From an uncultured Spirochaetales bacterium (GTDB lineage Bacteria > Spirochaetota > Spirochaetia > Sphaerochaetales > Sphaerochaetaceae), in contig CALFMX010000252.1 in NCBI GenBank assembly GCA_937902565.1, forward strand, positions 1 through 10,739: a stretch of DNA of 10,739 nucleotides, given 5' to 3'. Each line of letters starts with the position of its first letter. The stretch's first letter is position 1. Below, in pieces: positions 5,845-10,739 of the stretch. The notes beneath the pieces were generated by a model. It searched no databases. It was not told the origin of the DNA and worked only from the letters and a program-made list of their open reading frames with translations. Position numbers and translations under genes: made by a program.

Positions 5845-6671
5845 TGAAGACGTTGATCAGGGTCGGTACGACCAGTTATATCAAGCCTGCGGACATCCTG
5901 CCCAATGTTCGCTACCTCGGCCCGCTCGTCGATGATATCGAATTGGTGCTCTTTGAGAGCGAGGAGCTCTCCAACCTCCCCGATGAAAAAACGATCGATG
6001 CCCTCTCCTCCCTTGCCCAGGAGCATGACCTGACCTATACGGTCCACTTTCCCCTGGATATCTATCCCGGAAGCCGTGATGAGAGCGTACGGGTGCGTGC
6101 CGTTGAGATGATGGGGCGCATCGTCACGCTCACTGAAGAGCTCGACCCCTTCGGTTACGTCCTTCACCTCACCCCCGACCACTACGGCCCCTCTCCGTCC
6201 GATGATGTGGCAGGGTGGCTTCTCTCCCTCGACCGCTCCCTCGCCGAGTTTCTCACCTCAACCGGTATTGATCCGTCCCTCGTCTGCGCTGAGACGCTGA
6301 GCTACCCCTTCTCCATCGTAGAGCCCCTCGTGGAGCGCTACGACCTCTCGGTGACCCTCGACATCGGCCACATCTGGTTGATGGGGTACGATGCTGACAG
6401 CGCAGCCGGTCGCCTGCTCCCCCACGCGAGGATCTGCCATCTCCATGGCGTGAGAGATGGAAAGGACCACCTCGGTCTCGATGAGGGGAATAGTGAGGCG
6501 ATTGAACGTTTTTTGGGCCAATTGGTCGGCCAAGTTGACCGTGACGGGAAGGAGCGGGCCCTCACCATTGAGGTCTTTGGTGAGCGTGAGTTCACCGCTT
6601 CGCTCTCGATGTTGAAGAGAAGCCGTGCTATGATGAGCCAAATGGGTGGAGGTATCTATGGCAACCATTGA
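5844..6671 (+). CDS. cbiR: CbiR-like cobamide-remodelling hydrolase (AP endonuclease 2 superfamily)
   Basis: This is a soluble TIM-barrel protein of 275 residues related to AP endonuclease IV / xylose isomerase-like enzymes. I assign it to CbiR, described from Akkermansia muciniphila as opening the nucleotide loop of cobamides so that the lower ligand can be exchanged. Support comes from the N-terminal RVGTTSYI and PLVDDIELVLFE segments and from placement between cobT and cobU. Candidate metal-binding residues sit at barrel strand ends: H68 (VHFPLD), H108 (VLHLTPDH), E150 (AETLS), D173 and H176 (LDIGHIW), H199/H201 (CHLHG) and E243 (IEVFGE). The GTG at 5844 overlaps the cobT stop as TAGTG, with AAGGGG about 9 nt upstream. 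It overlaps cobU by 14 bp. If not CbiR, it would be an unassigned sugar-phosphate isomerase/epimerase-like protein, which fits the context less well. Confidence 0.75.
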   Translation: MKTLIRVGTTSYIKPADILPNVRYLGPLVDDIELVLFESEELSNLPDEKTIDALSSLAQEHDLTYTVHFPLDIYPGSRDESVRVRAVEMMGRIVTLTEELDPFGYVLHLTPDHYGPSPSDDVAGWLLSLDRSLAEFLTSTGIDPSLVCAETLSYPFSIVEPLVERYDLSVTLDIGHIWLMGYDADSAAGRLLPHARICHLHGVRDGKDHLGLDEGNSEAIERFLGQLVGQVDRDGKERALTIEVFGEREFTASLSMLKRSRAMMSQMGGGIYGNH

Positions 6672-7302
6672 TGTGAAGAAGGGTTTGATGAAGAGCAGAC
6701 CGGCAGATGGGCCGTCTGTGGTGACGTCCAGTGTCGGCGGGATGAAGATCCGCACCCGCCTCAAGAGCCGGGTCTCCCTGATCATCGGCGGCGGTCGCAG
6801 TGGCAAGAGCTCCTACGCCCAGGACTATGCCCTCGGCTCCTGTGATGGTACCGAGAGCAGGGCATACATCGCCACCGCCCAGGCGATCGATGAGGAGATG
6901 AAGGCCCGTATCGCAGCCCACCAGAAGGACCGCGGCGACCGCTTCATCACCATCGAGGAGCCGATGGAACTGGCGCGAGCCATCGCCGATCTGCCTCAGT
7001 CGGTGGAGGTGTGCATCGTCGACTGCCTCACCGTCTGGCTCGGCAACCTCCTGCACCACAAGGGCATCCCCACCAAGCGTTTTGAAGAACTCGATGAGCT
7101 CTATGCCATCCTGGCCCATCCCCCCTGTGAGATCCTGCTGGTGACCAACGAGACCGGCCTTGGCCTGATCCCCGCCGACAGCGAGAGCCGCGCCTTCCGC
7201 GACCTTGCCGGCTGGATGAACCAGGATATCGCCGCGATTGCCCAGAATGTGATCCTCCTGGTCGCAGGCCTGCCGCTCGCCCTCAAGGGTGAGGTGCTCT
7301 GA
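6658..7302 (+). CDS. cobU: Adenosylcobinamide kinase / adenosylcobinamide-phosphate guanylyltransferase
   Basis: CobU phosphorylates adenosylcobinamide and then transfers GMP to give adenosylcobinamide-GDP, the substrate of CobS. Motifs are the P-loop GGGRSGKSS starting at G44, YIATAQ...DEEM, RIAAHQ with H88 at the position of the guanylylated His, ITIEEP, VDCLTVWLGN, VTNETGLGLIP, then SRAFRDLAGWMNQ and the AGLPLALK ending. The ATG at 6658 has a strong GGAGGT 4 nt before it and gives 214 residues. That is about 30 longer than usual, with an N-terminal extension of no recognised family before MKIRTRLKSRV. The alternative ATG at 6742 gives 186 residues, near the usual length, but has only a poorly placed GGCGG. 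The gene overlaps cbiR by 14 bp and ends 2 nt before cobS. Function is certain; the start is not. Confidence 0.93.
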   Translation: MATIDVKKGLMKSRPADGPSVVTSSVGGMKIRTRLKSRVSLIIGGGRSGKSSYAQDYALGSCDGTESRAYIATAQAIDEEMKARIAAHQKDRGDRFITIEEPMELARAIADLPQSVEVCIVDCLTVWLGNLLHHKGIPTKRFEELDELYAILAHPPCEILLVTNETGLGLIPADSESRAFRDLAGWMNQDIAAIAQNVILLVAGLPLALKGEVL

Positions 7303-7304
7303 GG

Positions 7305-8033
7305 GTGCGCTCACTCACCTTTGCCATCAGGACACTGACACGCCTGCCCATCGGCAGTGGGGAGCTGGAGCGTGAAGAGCGCTCCCTCCTCTATTATCCC
7401 CTTGTCGGTGCTCTCTATGGGGCCCTGTATATGGCCCTCTCCTTTGTCCCGCTTCCGGCCTCCATCCGTGGAGCGCTGGTCATCGCCCTCTACGCCTACC
7501 TCAGCCGAGGCTTCCACCTCGATGGGCTCTCAGACTTCGCCGACGGCCTGGGTGGGGGCTGGACCGCTGAACGTGCCCTCGCCATCATGCGCGACAGCCA
7601 CATCGGTGCCTTCGGCACCATCGCCCTCATCGTGGCCTTGCTCGTGCAATACTCGGCTCTTCTGACCCTGGTCGATTTCCCGCTCTTGCTCTTCTATGTA
7701 CCGGTGGCAGGTCGGCTCATGGTCGTCCTCGCTGCCTCCTTCCTCCCCTATGCACGGGAGGGGGAGGGCAGTGCGTCTCGCCTGGTCAGGGGAGCAAAGC
7801 GCAGGCATGCCATTGCCCCACTGGTGCAGGTGCTCCTCCTTACAGGAGTCTACTGGTATGTGGGATCAGGATTGGAGGCGACCGCAGCCCTGGTCTTTTC
7901 ACTGGTCGCCGCCCTGGTGGTGATGGCTCTGGCCAAGCGCAGGCTGGGGGGTGTGACCGGGGATGTGCTTGGCGCTGTCGAGGTCGTCGCAGAGTGTGCG
8001 GCGATGGTCGGCCTGCTCATCCCCCTTGCATGA
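7305..8033 (+). CDS. cobS: Adenosylcobinamide-GDP ribazoletransferase (cobalamin synthase)
   Basis: CobS is the integral membrane enzyme that joins adenosylcobinamide-GDP to alpha-ribazole or its 5'-phosphate, completing the cobamide. The 242-residue protein carries the family signature GFHLDGLSDFADGLGGG followed by ERALAIMRDSHIGAFG; the Asp residues in this block are the expected metal/substrate ligands. Several hydrophobic helices surround it, including the C-terminal ones near residues 170-205 and 225-242. The N-terminus (FAIRTLTRLPIG) is also typical. Translation starts at GTG 7305, 2 nt after the cobU stop, with a GAGGTG about 9 nt upstream inside cobU. It closes the four-gene cobamide cluster. 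No cobC- or cobZ-type alpha-ribazole phosphatase and no cbiB are in the window. Confidence 0.95.
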   Translation: MRSLTFAIRTLTRLPIGSGELEREERSLLYYPLVGALYGALYMALSFVPLPASIRGALVIALYAYLSRGFHLDGLSDFADGLGGGWTAERALAIMRDSHIGAFGTIALIVALLVQYSALLTLVDFPLLLFYVPVAGRLMVVLAASFLPYAREGEGSASRLVRGAKRRHAIAPLVQVLLLTGVYWYVGSGLEATAALVFSLVAALVVMALAKRRLGGVTGDVLGAVEVVAECAAMVGLLIPLA

Positions 8034-8054
8034 AATCGGGCGGTGGGCAATACT
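8026..8054 (+). promoter_or_regulatory. Weak candidate promoter for thrH
   Basis: TTGCAT (8026-8031) at the end of cobS and AATACT (8049-8054) are spaced by 17 nt in the 43-bp gap before thrH. Matches are only 3 of 6 and 4 of 6. The thrH start has its own AGGTGAG, so a leadered transcript would fit. Read-through from cobS is equally plausible, since no terminator is visible in the gap. Confidence 0.2.
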
Positions 8055-8076
8055 TGGGAAAAACGTTGTAGGTGAG

Positions 8077-8682
8077 ATGATGAATGATATTGTATGCCTT
8101 GACCTTGAGGGGGTCCTTGTACCCGAAATTTGGATCAATGTAGCCGAGAAGACCGGTATCGAGGCGCTCAGGCGCACCACACGTGATGAGCCGGACTACG
8201 GCAAGCTCATGCGCGGCCGCATCAAGATCCTCGACGAGCATGGCCTCTCCCTCTCCGACATCCAGGCGGTCATCGCCGAGATGGGCCCCCTTGATGGGGC
8301 AAAAGCCTTCCTTGATGAGCTGCGCTCCCTGACCCAGGTCCTGATCCTCAGCGATACCTTCGCCGAGTTTGCCAAGCCGCTGATGAAACAGCTCGGCTGG
8401 CCGACACTCTGGTGCAATAGCCTCGAGGTGGTTGACGACCGGATCGTGAGCCATCGGATGCGGATCGAGAATGGCAAGAAGGCTGCCATCGAGGCATTGC
8501 GTTCGCTGAACTTCCGCACCTTCGCTGCCGGGGACTCATACAATGACCTTGCGATGATCGAGGCGGCCGATGGCGGCTGTCTCTTCCGCGCTCCCGTTGC
8601 CATCCTCGGTGACTACCCGCACCTCGCCATGACGGTCGAGTATGATGAGCTGTTGGCCCAGGTCAAGGAGTTCCTCCGCTGA
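8077..8682 (+). CDS. thrH: ThrH-type phosphoserine phosphatase / homoserine phosphotransferase
   Basis: This is a HAD-superfamily phosphotransferase of 201 residues that closely resembles Pseudomonas ThrH, which dephosphorylates phosphoserine and can pass the phosphate to homoserine. HAD motif 1 is LDLEGVLVPEIW with nucleophile D9 and, as in ThrH, Glu (E11) instead of the second Asp. The cap region keeps EKTGI, TTRDEPDY and ILDEHGL. Motif 2 is ILSDTF, and the later motifs are K163-type basic residues and AAGDSYNDLAM. There is no membrane segment. Two adjacent ATG codons (8077, 8080) are possible; AGGTGAG is better spaced for 8080. It lies 43 bp after cobS and its stop overlaps the next gene's start (TGATG). 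It may serve serine/threonine metabolism, or it may work with the cobamide genes (see findings). Confidence 0.88.
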   Translation: MMNDIVCLDLEGVLVPEIWINVAEKTGIEALRRTTRDEPDYGKLMRGRIKILDEHGLSLSDIQAVIAEMGPLDGAKAFLDELRSLTQVLILSDTFAEFAKPLMKQLGWPTLWCNSLEVVDDRIVSHRMRIENGKKAAIEALRSLNFRTFAAGDSYNDLAMIEAADGGCLFRAPVAILGDYPHLAMTVEYDELLAQVKEFLR

Positions 8683-8906
8683 TGGAAAAGCAACGCCCGC
8701 TCCTGCCGACGATTATCATCCTCGATATCGCCATGTTCATCGGCTTTGGGATCCTCGCCCGTGTCGCCGATGCTTCCTTTCTGATTGTCGTCGTGGTAGG
8801 ATTGGTAGTAGCGGTTGTATCTGTTCTCTTGGTGTGGTTTGCTGTTAAATTTGATCGGCAGATGCGGCGGCTAGGGAAAAAACATGAAGAACATAGCCAA
8901 ACGTGA
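8682..8906 (+). CDS. Small two-helix membrane protein of unknown function
   Basis: I do not recognise a family. The 74-residue product has a short polar N-terminus, a first hydrophobic segment at about 9-27 (PTIIILDIAMFIGFGI), a second at about 33-54 (FLIVVVVGLVVAVVSVLLVWF) and a strongly basic then polar tail (KFDRQMRRLGKKHEEHSQT). Helix ends and charges suggest a hairpin with both termini in the cytoplasm. Its ATG overlaps the thrH stop by one base and its 3' end overlaps the next gene by 23 bp, so it appears to be a real, coupled member of the operon and not a chance reading frame. The second helix is coded by locally AT-richer, GTA/GTT/TTG-rich codons unlike its neighbours. It might be a partner of a membrane complex, but nothing shows which. 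Confidence 0.65.
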   Translation: MEKQRPLLPTIIILDIAMFIGFGILARVADASFLIVVVVGLVVAVVSVLLVWFAVKFDRQMRRLGKKHEEHSQT

Positions 8907-9768
8907 GCTTTTGTCAAAACGGGAGTGGACAGCACGGCATACAATGGTCTTCCTCAGTGACTTTGGCACCAGTGATGGTGCCGTCAGTGCGATGCACGGG
9001 GTGGCCAATGCGGTCAGTGTGGATCTCGGTCTCTACGACCTGACCCACGATGTGCCGCAGTTCAACATCTGGGAGGCCTCCTACCGCCTTGCCCAAAGCC
9101 TGCCCTACTGGGCTGCCGGGACGGTCTTCGTCTGTGTCGTCGACCCGGGTGTGGGTTCCGACCGCAAGTCAATCGTCGCCCTCACCGCAAGCGGTCATCT
9201 CATCGTCACTCCCGACAACGGCACCTTGACCCATATCGAGGACCGCATCGGCCTCGTGGAGGTGCGTGCCATCGAGGTGGAGGCAAACCGCCTGGCCGGC
9301 AGCCAGAAGAGCCACACCTTCTTCGGTCGTGACGTCTACGCCTATACCGGTGCGCGCCTGGCAGCCGGGGAGATCGATTTTGAGGAGCTGGGCCCCGTCC
9401 TCTCAAAGCTGGTAAAGCTGAAGATCGAGCGCCCACGGCTTGAGGGTGGCTCACTCATCGGGTCGATTGATATCCTCGATGCCCGCTATGGCTCGCTATG
9501 GACCAATATCCCTAGCGACCTTCTGGAGGCGCTCGGTGTCGATTGGGGTGACGAGGTGACCCTTACCATCAGCAAGGACGGGAGAGTCGTCTACGGCTAC
9601 CACCTGCGCCTCTGCAAGGCGTTCACCGATGTGAAGAAGGGGGAGGCCCTGGTCTACGTCAACAGCCTGCTCAACCTCGCCGTCGCTATCAACCAAGGGA
9701 GCTTTGCCGCCGAGTACCAGATCGGGACCGGGGAGGGGTGGAAGATTGCATTTTCAGTGGTATCGTAG
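8884..9768 (+). CDS. SAM hydroxide adenosyltransferase (DUF62; SAM hydrolase / chlorinase-fluorinase superfamily)
   Basis: Family members attack the C5' of SAM: DUF62 enzymes use water or hydroxide to give adenosine and methionine, while SalL and fluorinase use halide. The 294-residue protein shows the SAM-binding FLSDFGTSDG with D26, VDPGVG with D87 and R94, TPDNGTL at 109-115, and FFGRDVYA near 146-153. A C-terminal beta domain contains the D-x-YG segment (ILDARYGSLWTN). D87 and R94 fit two members of the family's Asp-Arg-His triad; the third position appears to be F147 in place of His (see findings). The ATG at 8884 has AGGG 7 nt upstream and overlaps the preceding gene by 23 bp; an internal ATG at 8944 is too close to the first motif to be preferred. 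It precedes an ECF transporter S-component gene by 27 bp, suggesting that it processes an imported SAM-related compound or recycles SAM. Confidence 0.85.
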   Translation: MKNIAKRELLSKREWTARHTMVFLSDFGTSDGAVSAMHGVANAVSVDLGLYDLTHDVPQFNIWEASYRLAQSLPYWAAGTVFVCVVDPGVGSDRKSIVALTASGHLIVTPDNGTLTHIEDRIGLVEVRAIEVEANRLAGSQKSHTFFGRDVYAYTGARLAAGEIDFEELGPVLSKLVKLKIERPRLEGGSLIGSIDILDARYGSLWTNIPSDLLEALGVDWGDEVTLTISKDGRVVYGYHLRLCKAFTDVKKGEALVYVNSLLNLAVAINQGSFAAEYQIGTGEGWKIAFSVVS

Positions 9769-9774
9769 GATACC
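9759..9774 (+). repeat. Stem-loop overlapping the stop codon of the SAM hydrolase gene
   Basis: GGTATC (9759-9764) and GATACC (9769-9774) form a perfect 6-bp stem around the 4-nt loop GTAG, which contains the TAG stop. No T-run follows, so it is not an intrinsic terminator. It sits just ahead of the ribosome binding site of the S-component gene and could affect coupling or mRNA processing. A stem this short can occur by chance. Confidence 0.35.
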
Positions 9775-9795
9775 TCATCAGATAAGGGGGAAATC

Positions 9796-10362
9796 ATGAG
9801 TACATCAAAGGGAATGAATTCAGTGAAGATGGTGGTGGTCATCGCCATCGGAGCGGCGCTCTACGGCGTCGGCGGGCTTGTCGGGATACCGATCTTCGCC
9901 AACACGATGCTCAAGCCCGCGATGGCAATCCTCGCTCTCTTCGCTGCTGTCTATGGCCCGATCGTCGGCTTGTTGGTCGGCTTTCTCGGCCACTGGCTCA
10001 CCGACCTCTTCGCAGGCTGGGGCGTCTGGCCCACCTGGATGCTCGGCAGTGCAATCGTTGGCCTGGCCATCGGCCTCTTCGGAAAGCTGAGCAAGGGTTG
10101 CATCGAGAAGGGAGAGCTGCCAAAGAGCGCCATCTTGCTCTTCATCATCCTCTCCTTCGTGGGGAACTTCATCGGCTACATGATCAGCGCCCTGCTCGAC
10201 TATCTCCTGTTCGCCGAGCCCCTTGACAAGGTCATTACCCAGCAGCTGCTCGTCGCCTTCACCAACACGGTGGTCATCGCGATCCTCGGCACCCTCCTGC
10301 TGGCCCTGGTCGTGAAACGGAACAAGAGCAAGCAGAATCTCAGCAAAGATACCACTGCCTAG
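9796..10362 (+). CDS. ECF transporter S component (UPF0397-like substrate-binding membrane subunit)
   Basis: S components are small membrane proteins that bind a vitamin or similar micronutrient and dock onto the shared T-A-A' module of energy-coupling-factor importers. The 188-residue protein has about five to six hydrophobic helices. The order [11 protein letters not shown], then [28 protein letters not shown], then a short loop with GHWLTDLF and a Trp-rich WGVWPTW, resembles the UPF0397 / riboflavin-S-component group. The tail is basic and polar. The ATG at 9796 has AAGGGGG 5 nt upstream. The downstream gene encodes the ATPase, confirming the ECF assignment. The substrate is unknown; the adjacent SAM hydrolase favours a SAM- or methionine-related molecule, and the nearby cobamide genes make a corrinoid or lower-ligand precursor the main alternative. 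Confidence 0.8.
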   Translation: MSTSKGMNSVKMVVVIAIGAALYGVGGLVGIPIFANTMLKPAMAILALFAAVYGPIVGLLVGFLGHWLTDLFAGWGVWPTWMLGSAIVGLAIGLFGKLSKGCIEKGELPKSAILLFIILSFVGNFIGYMISALLDYLLFAEPLDKVITQQLLVAFTNTVVIAILGTLLLALVVKRNKSKQNLSKDTTA

Positions 10363-10369
10363 GAAGGGA

Positions 10370-10390
10370 GCCTGTACGCTCTCTACAGGC
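10370..10390 (+). repeat. Stem-loop between the S-component stop and the ATPase start
   Basis: GCCTGTA (10370-10376) and TACAGGC (10384-10390) form a perfect 7-bp stem with a 7-nt loop (CGCTCTC). The only Shine-Dalgarno-like sequence, AGGAAGGGA (10361-10369), abuts its 5' side and starts inside the TAG stop. The ATPase ATG begins 7 nt after its 3' side. No T-run follows, so a terminator is unlikely. Folding would bring the Shine-Dalgarno into normal range of the start. Confidence 0.55.
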
Positions 10391-10397
10391 GACTGCA

Positions 10398-10739
10398 ATG
10401 GATGATCATCTCATAACCTTCGAGGAGTTCAGCTTCACCTACCGCTCCCAGAGCGAACCGACCCTCAAGGCCATCAATCTCACCATCAAACGGGGTGAGA
10501 AGGTCTTGATCGTAGGTCCGTCAGGGAGTGGTAAGTCGACGCTTGGCTACTGTATAAACGCCTTGATCCCGAACGCCTTCGAGGGAACGATTGAGGGGAG
10601 GGCCGAGGTATGTGGCCTAGAGGTGGGCACCAGTTCCATCTATGAGGTGAACAAGCTGGTAGGTACGGTGATGCAGGATACCGATGCCCAGTTCGTCGCC
10701 CTCACGGTAGGGGAGGATATCGCCTTCAGCCTGGAGAAT
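10398..10739 (+). CDS. ECF transporter ATP-binding subunit, N-terminal part (cut by window edge)
   Basis: The frame stays open for 114 codons to the window end. It encodes the first part of an ABC ATPase that powers the ECF importer together with the S component just upstream. The A-loop aromatic is in FSFTYRS near residues 11-17, Walker A is GPSGSGKST at 40-48, and the Q-loop is GTVMQDTDAQF with Q93. The following LTVGEDIAFSLEN is typical of ECF A subunits (EcfA / YkoD type). The signature motif, Walker B and H-loop lie beyond the edge, so I cannot tell whether it is a single or a duplicated (fused A-A') ATPase. The ATG at 10398 lacks an adjacent Shine-Dalgarno because a stem-loop intervenes. 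A T component (EcfT) gene is expected downstream. Confidence 0.85.
   Translation, partial: MDDHLITFEEFSFTYRSQSEPTLKAINLTIKRGEKVLIVGPSGSGKSTLGYCINALIPNAFEGTIEGRAEVCGLEVGTSSIYEVNKLVGTVMQDTDAQFVALTVGEDIAFSLEN

Noticed and set aside
6628..7314. A 228-codon antisense frame covering cobU.
   Set aside because: CobU carries every catalytic motif on the plus strand. The antisense frame arises from GC-rich codon bias and has no recognisable domain.
8780..8883. An internal promoter in the AT-richer patch ahead of the SAM hydrolase gene.
   Set aside because: TAAATT at 8846-8851 resembles a -10 box, but no acceptable -35 hexamer lies 16-18 nt upstream.
9820..10398. A 192-codon antisense frame across the ECF S-component gene.
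   Set aside because: Its product is a highly acidic, Asp/Glu/Gly-rich chain, the usual antisense reading of a GC-rich membrane protein gene. The sense frame has a ribosome binding site and ECF motifs.

Overview
The window is a dense, GC-rich bacterial segment with 14 protein-coding genes, one of them cut by the right edge. I see no rRNA, tRNA, CRISPR array, insertion sequence or phage gene. Genes overlap or nearly touch, and the only sizeable non-coding gaps are the left edge (1-154) and two divergent promoter regions of about 55 bp. The gene set (CbiR-type cobamide remodelling, ThrH, an Fe-S-less MutY-like glycosylase, a DUF62 enzyme with an ECF transporter) fits an anaerobic or host/sediment-associated bacterium. 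A spirochaete of the Sphaerochaeta type is my best guess, but this is weak inference from gene content and not from a marker gene.

Layout. (1) 155-1694, minus strand: a TrmJ-like tRNA methyltransferase followed by a cytoplasmic glycerophosphodiester phosphodiesterase, overlapping by 8 bp. (2) 1749-3847, plus strand: an AI-2E/PerM-family membrane protein and a MutY-like HhH-GPD glycosylase, overlapping by 1 bp. (3) 3834-4739, minus strand: a two-repeat DMT/YdcZ-family transporter, whose 3' end overlaps the glycosylase gene. (4) 4798-8033, plus strand: the cobamide module cobT-cbiR-cobU-cobS. (5) 8077-10739, plus strand: thrH, a two-helix small membrane protein, a SAM hydroxide adenosyltransferase (DUF62), an ECF transporter S component and the start of its ATPase.

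How the genes fit together. CbiR would open the nucleotide loop of scavenged cobamides. CobU activates the cobinamide moiety with GTP, CobT makes alpha-ribazole phosphate from a lower-ligand base, and CobS joins the halves. The operon therefore looks built for cobamide salvage and remodelling; no corrin-ring synthesis gene is in the window. The downstream block links an enzyme that splits SAM into adenosine and methionine to a vitamin-type importer, so the B12 / methionine / SAM theme may run through the whole plus-strand array.

Most notable observations: the start codons in both divergent regions sit 5-6 nt after a -10-like hexamer and lack a Shine-Dalgarno, which predicts leaderless mRNAs and leaves no room for a cobalamin riboswitch before cobT; a hairpin lies between the Shine-Dalgarno and the ATG of the ECF ATPase gene; the DUF62 protein has Phe where I expect the His of the catalytic triad; and the MutY-like protein has Glu in place of the catalytic Asp and no Fe-S cysteines.
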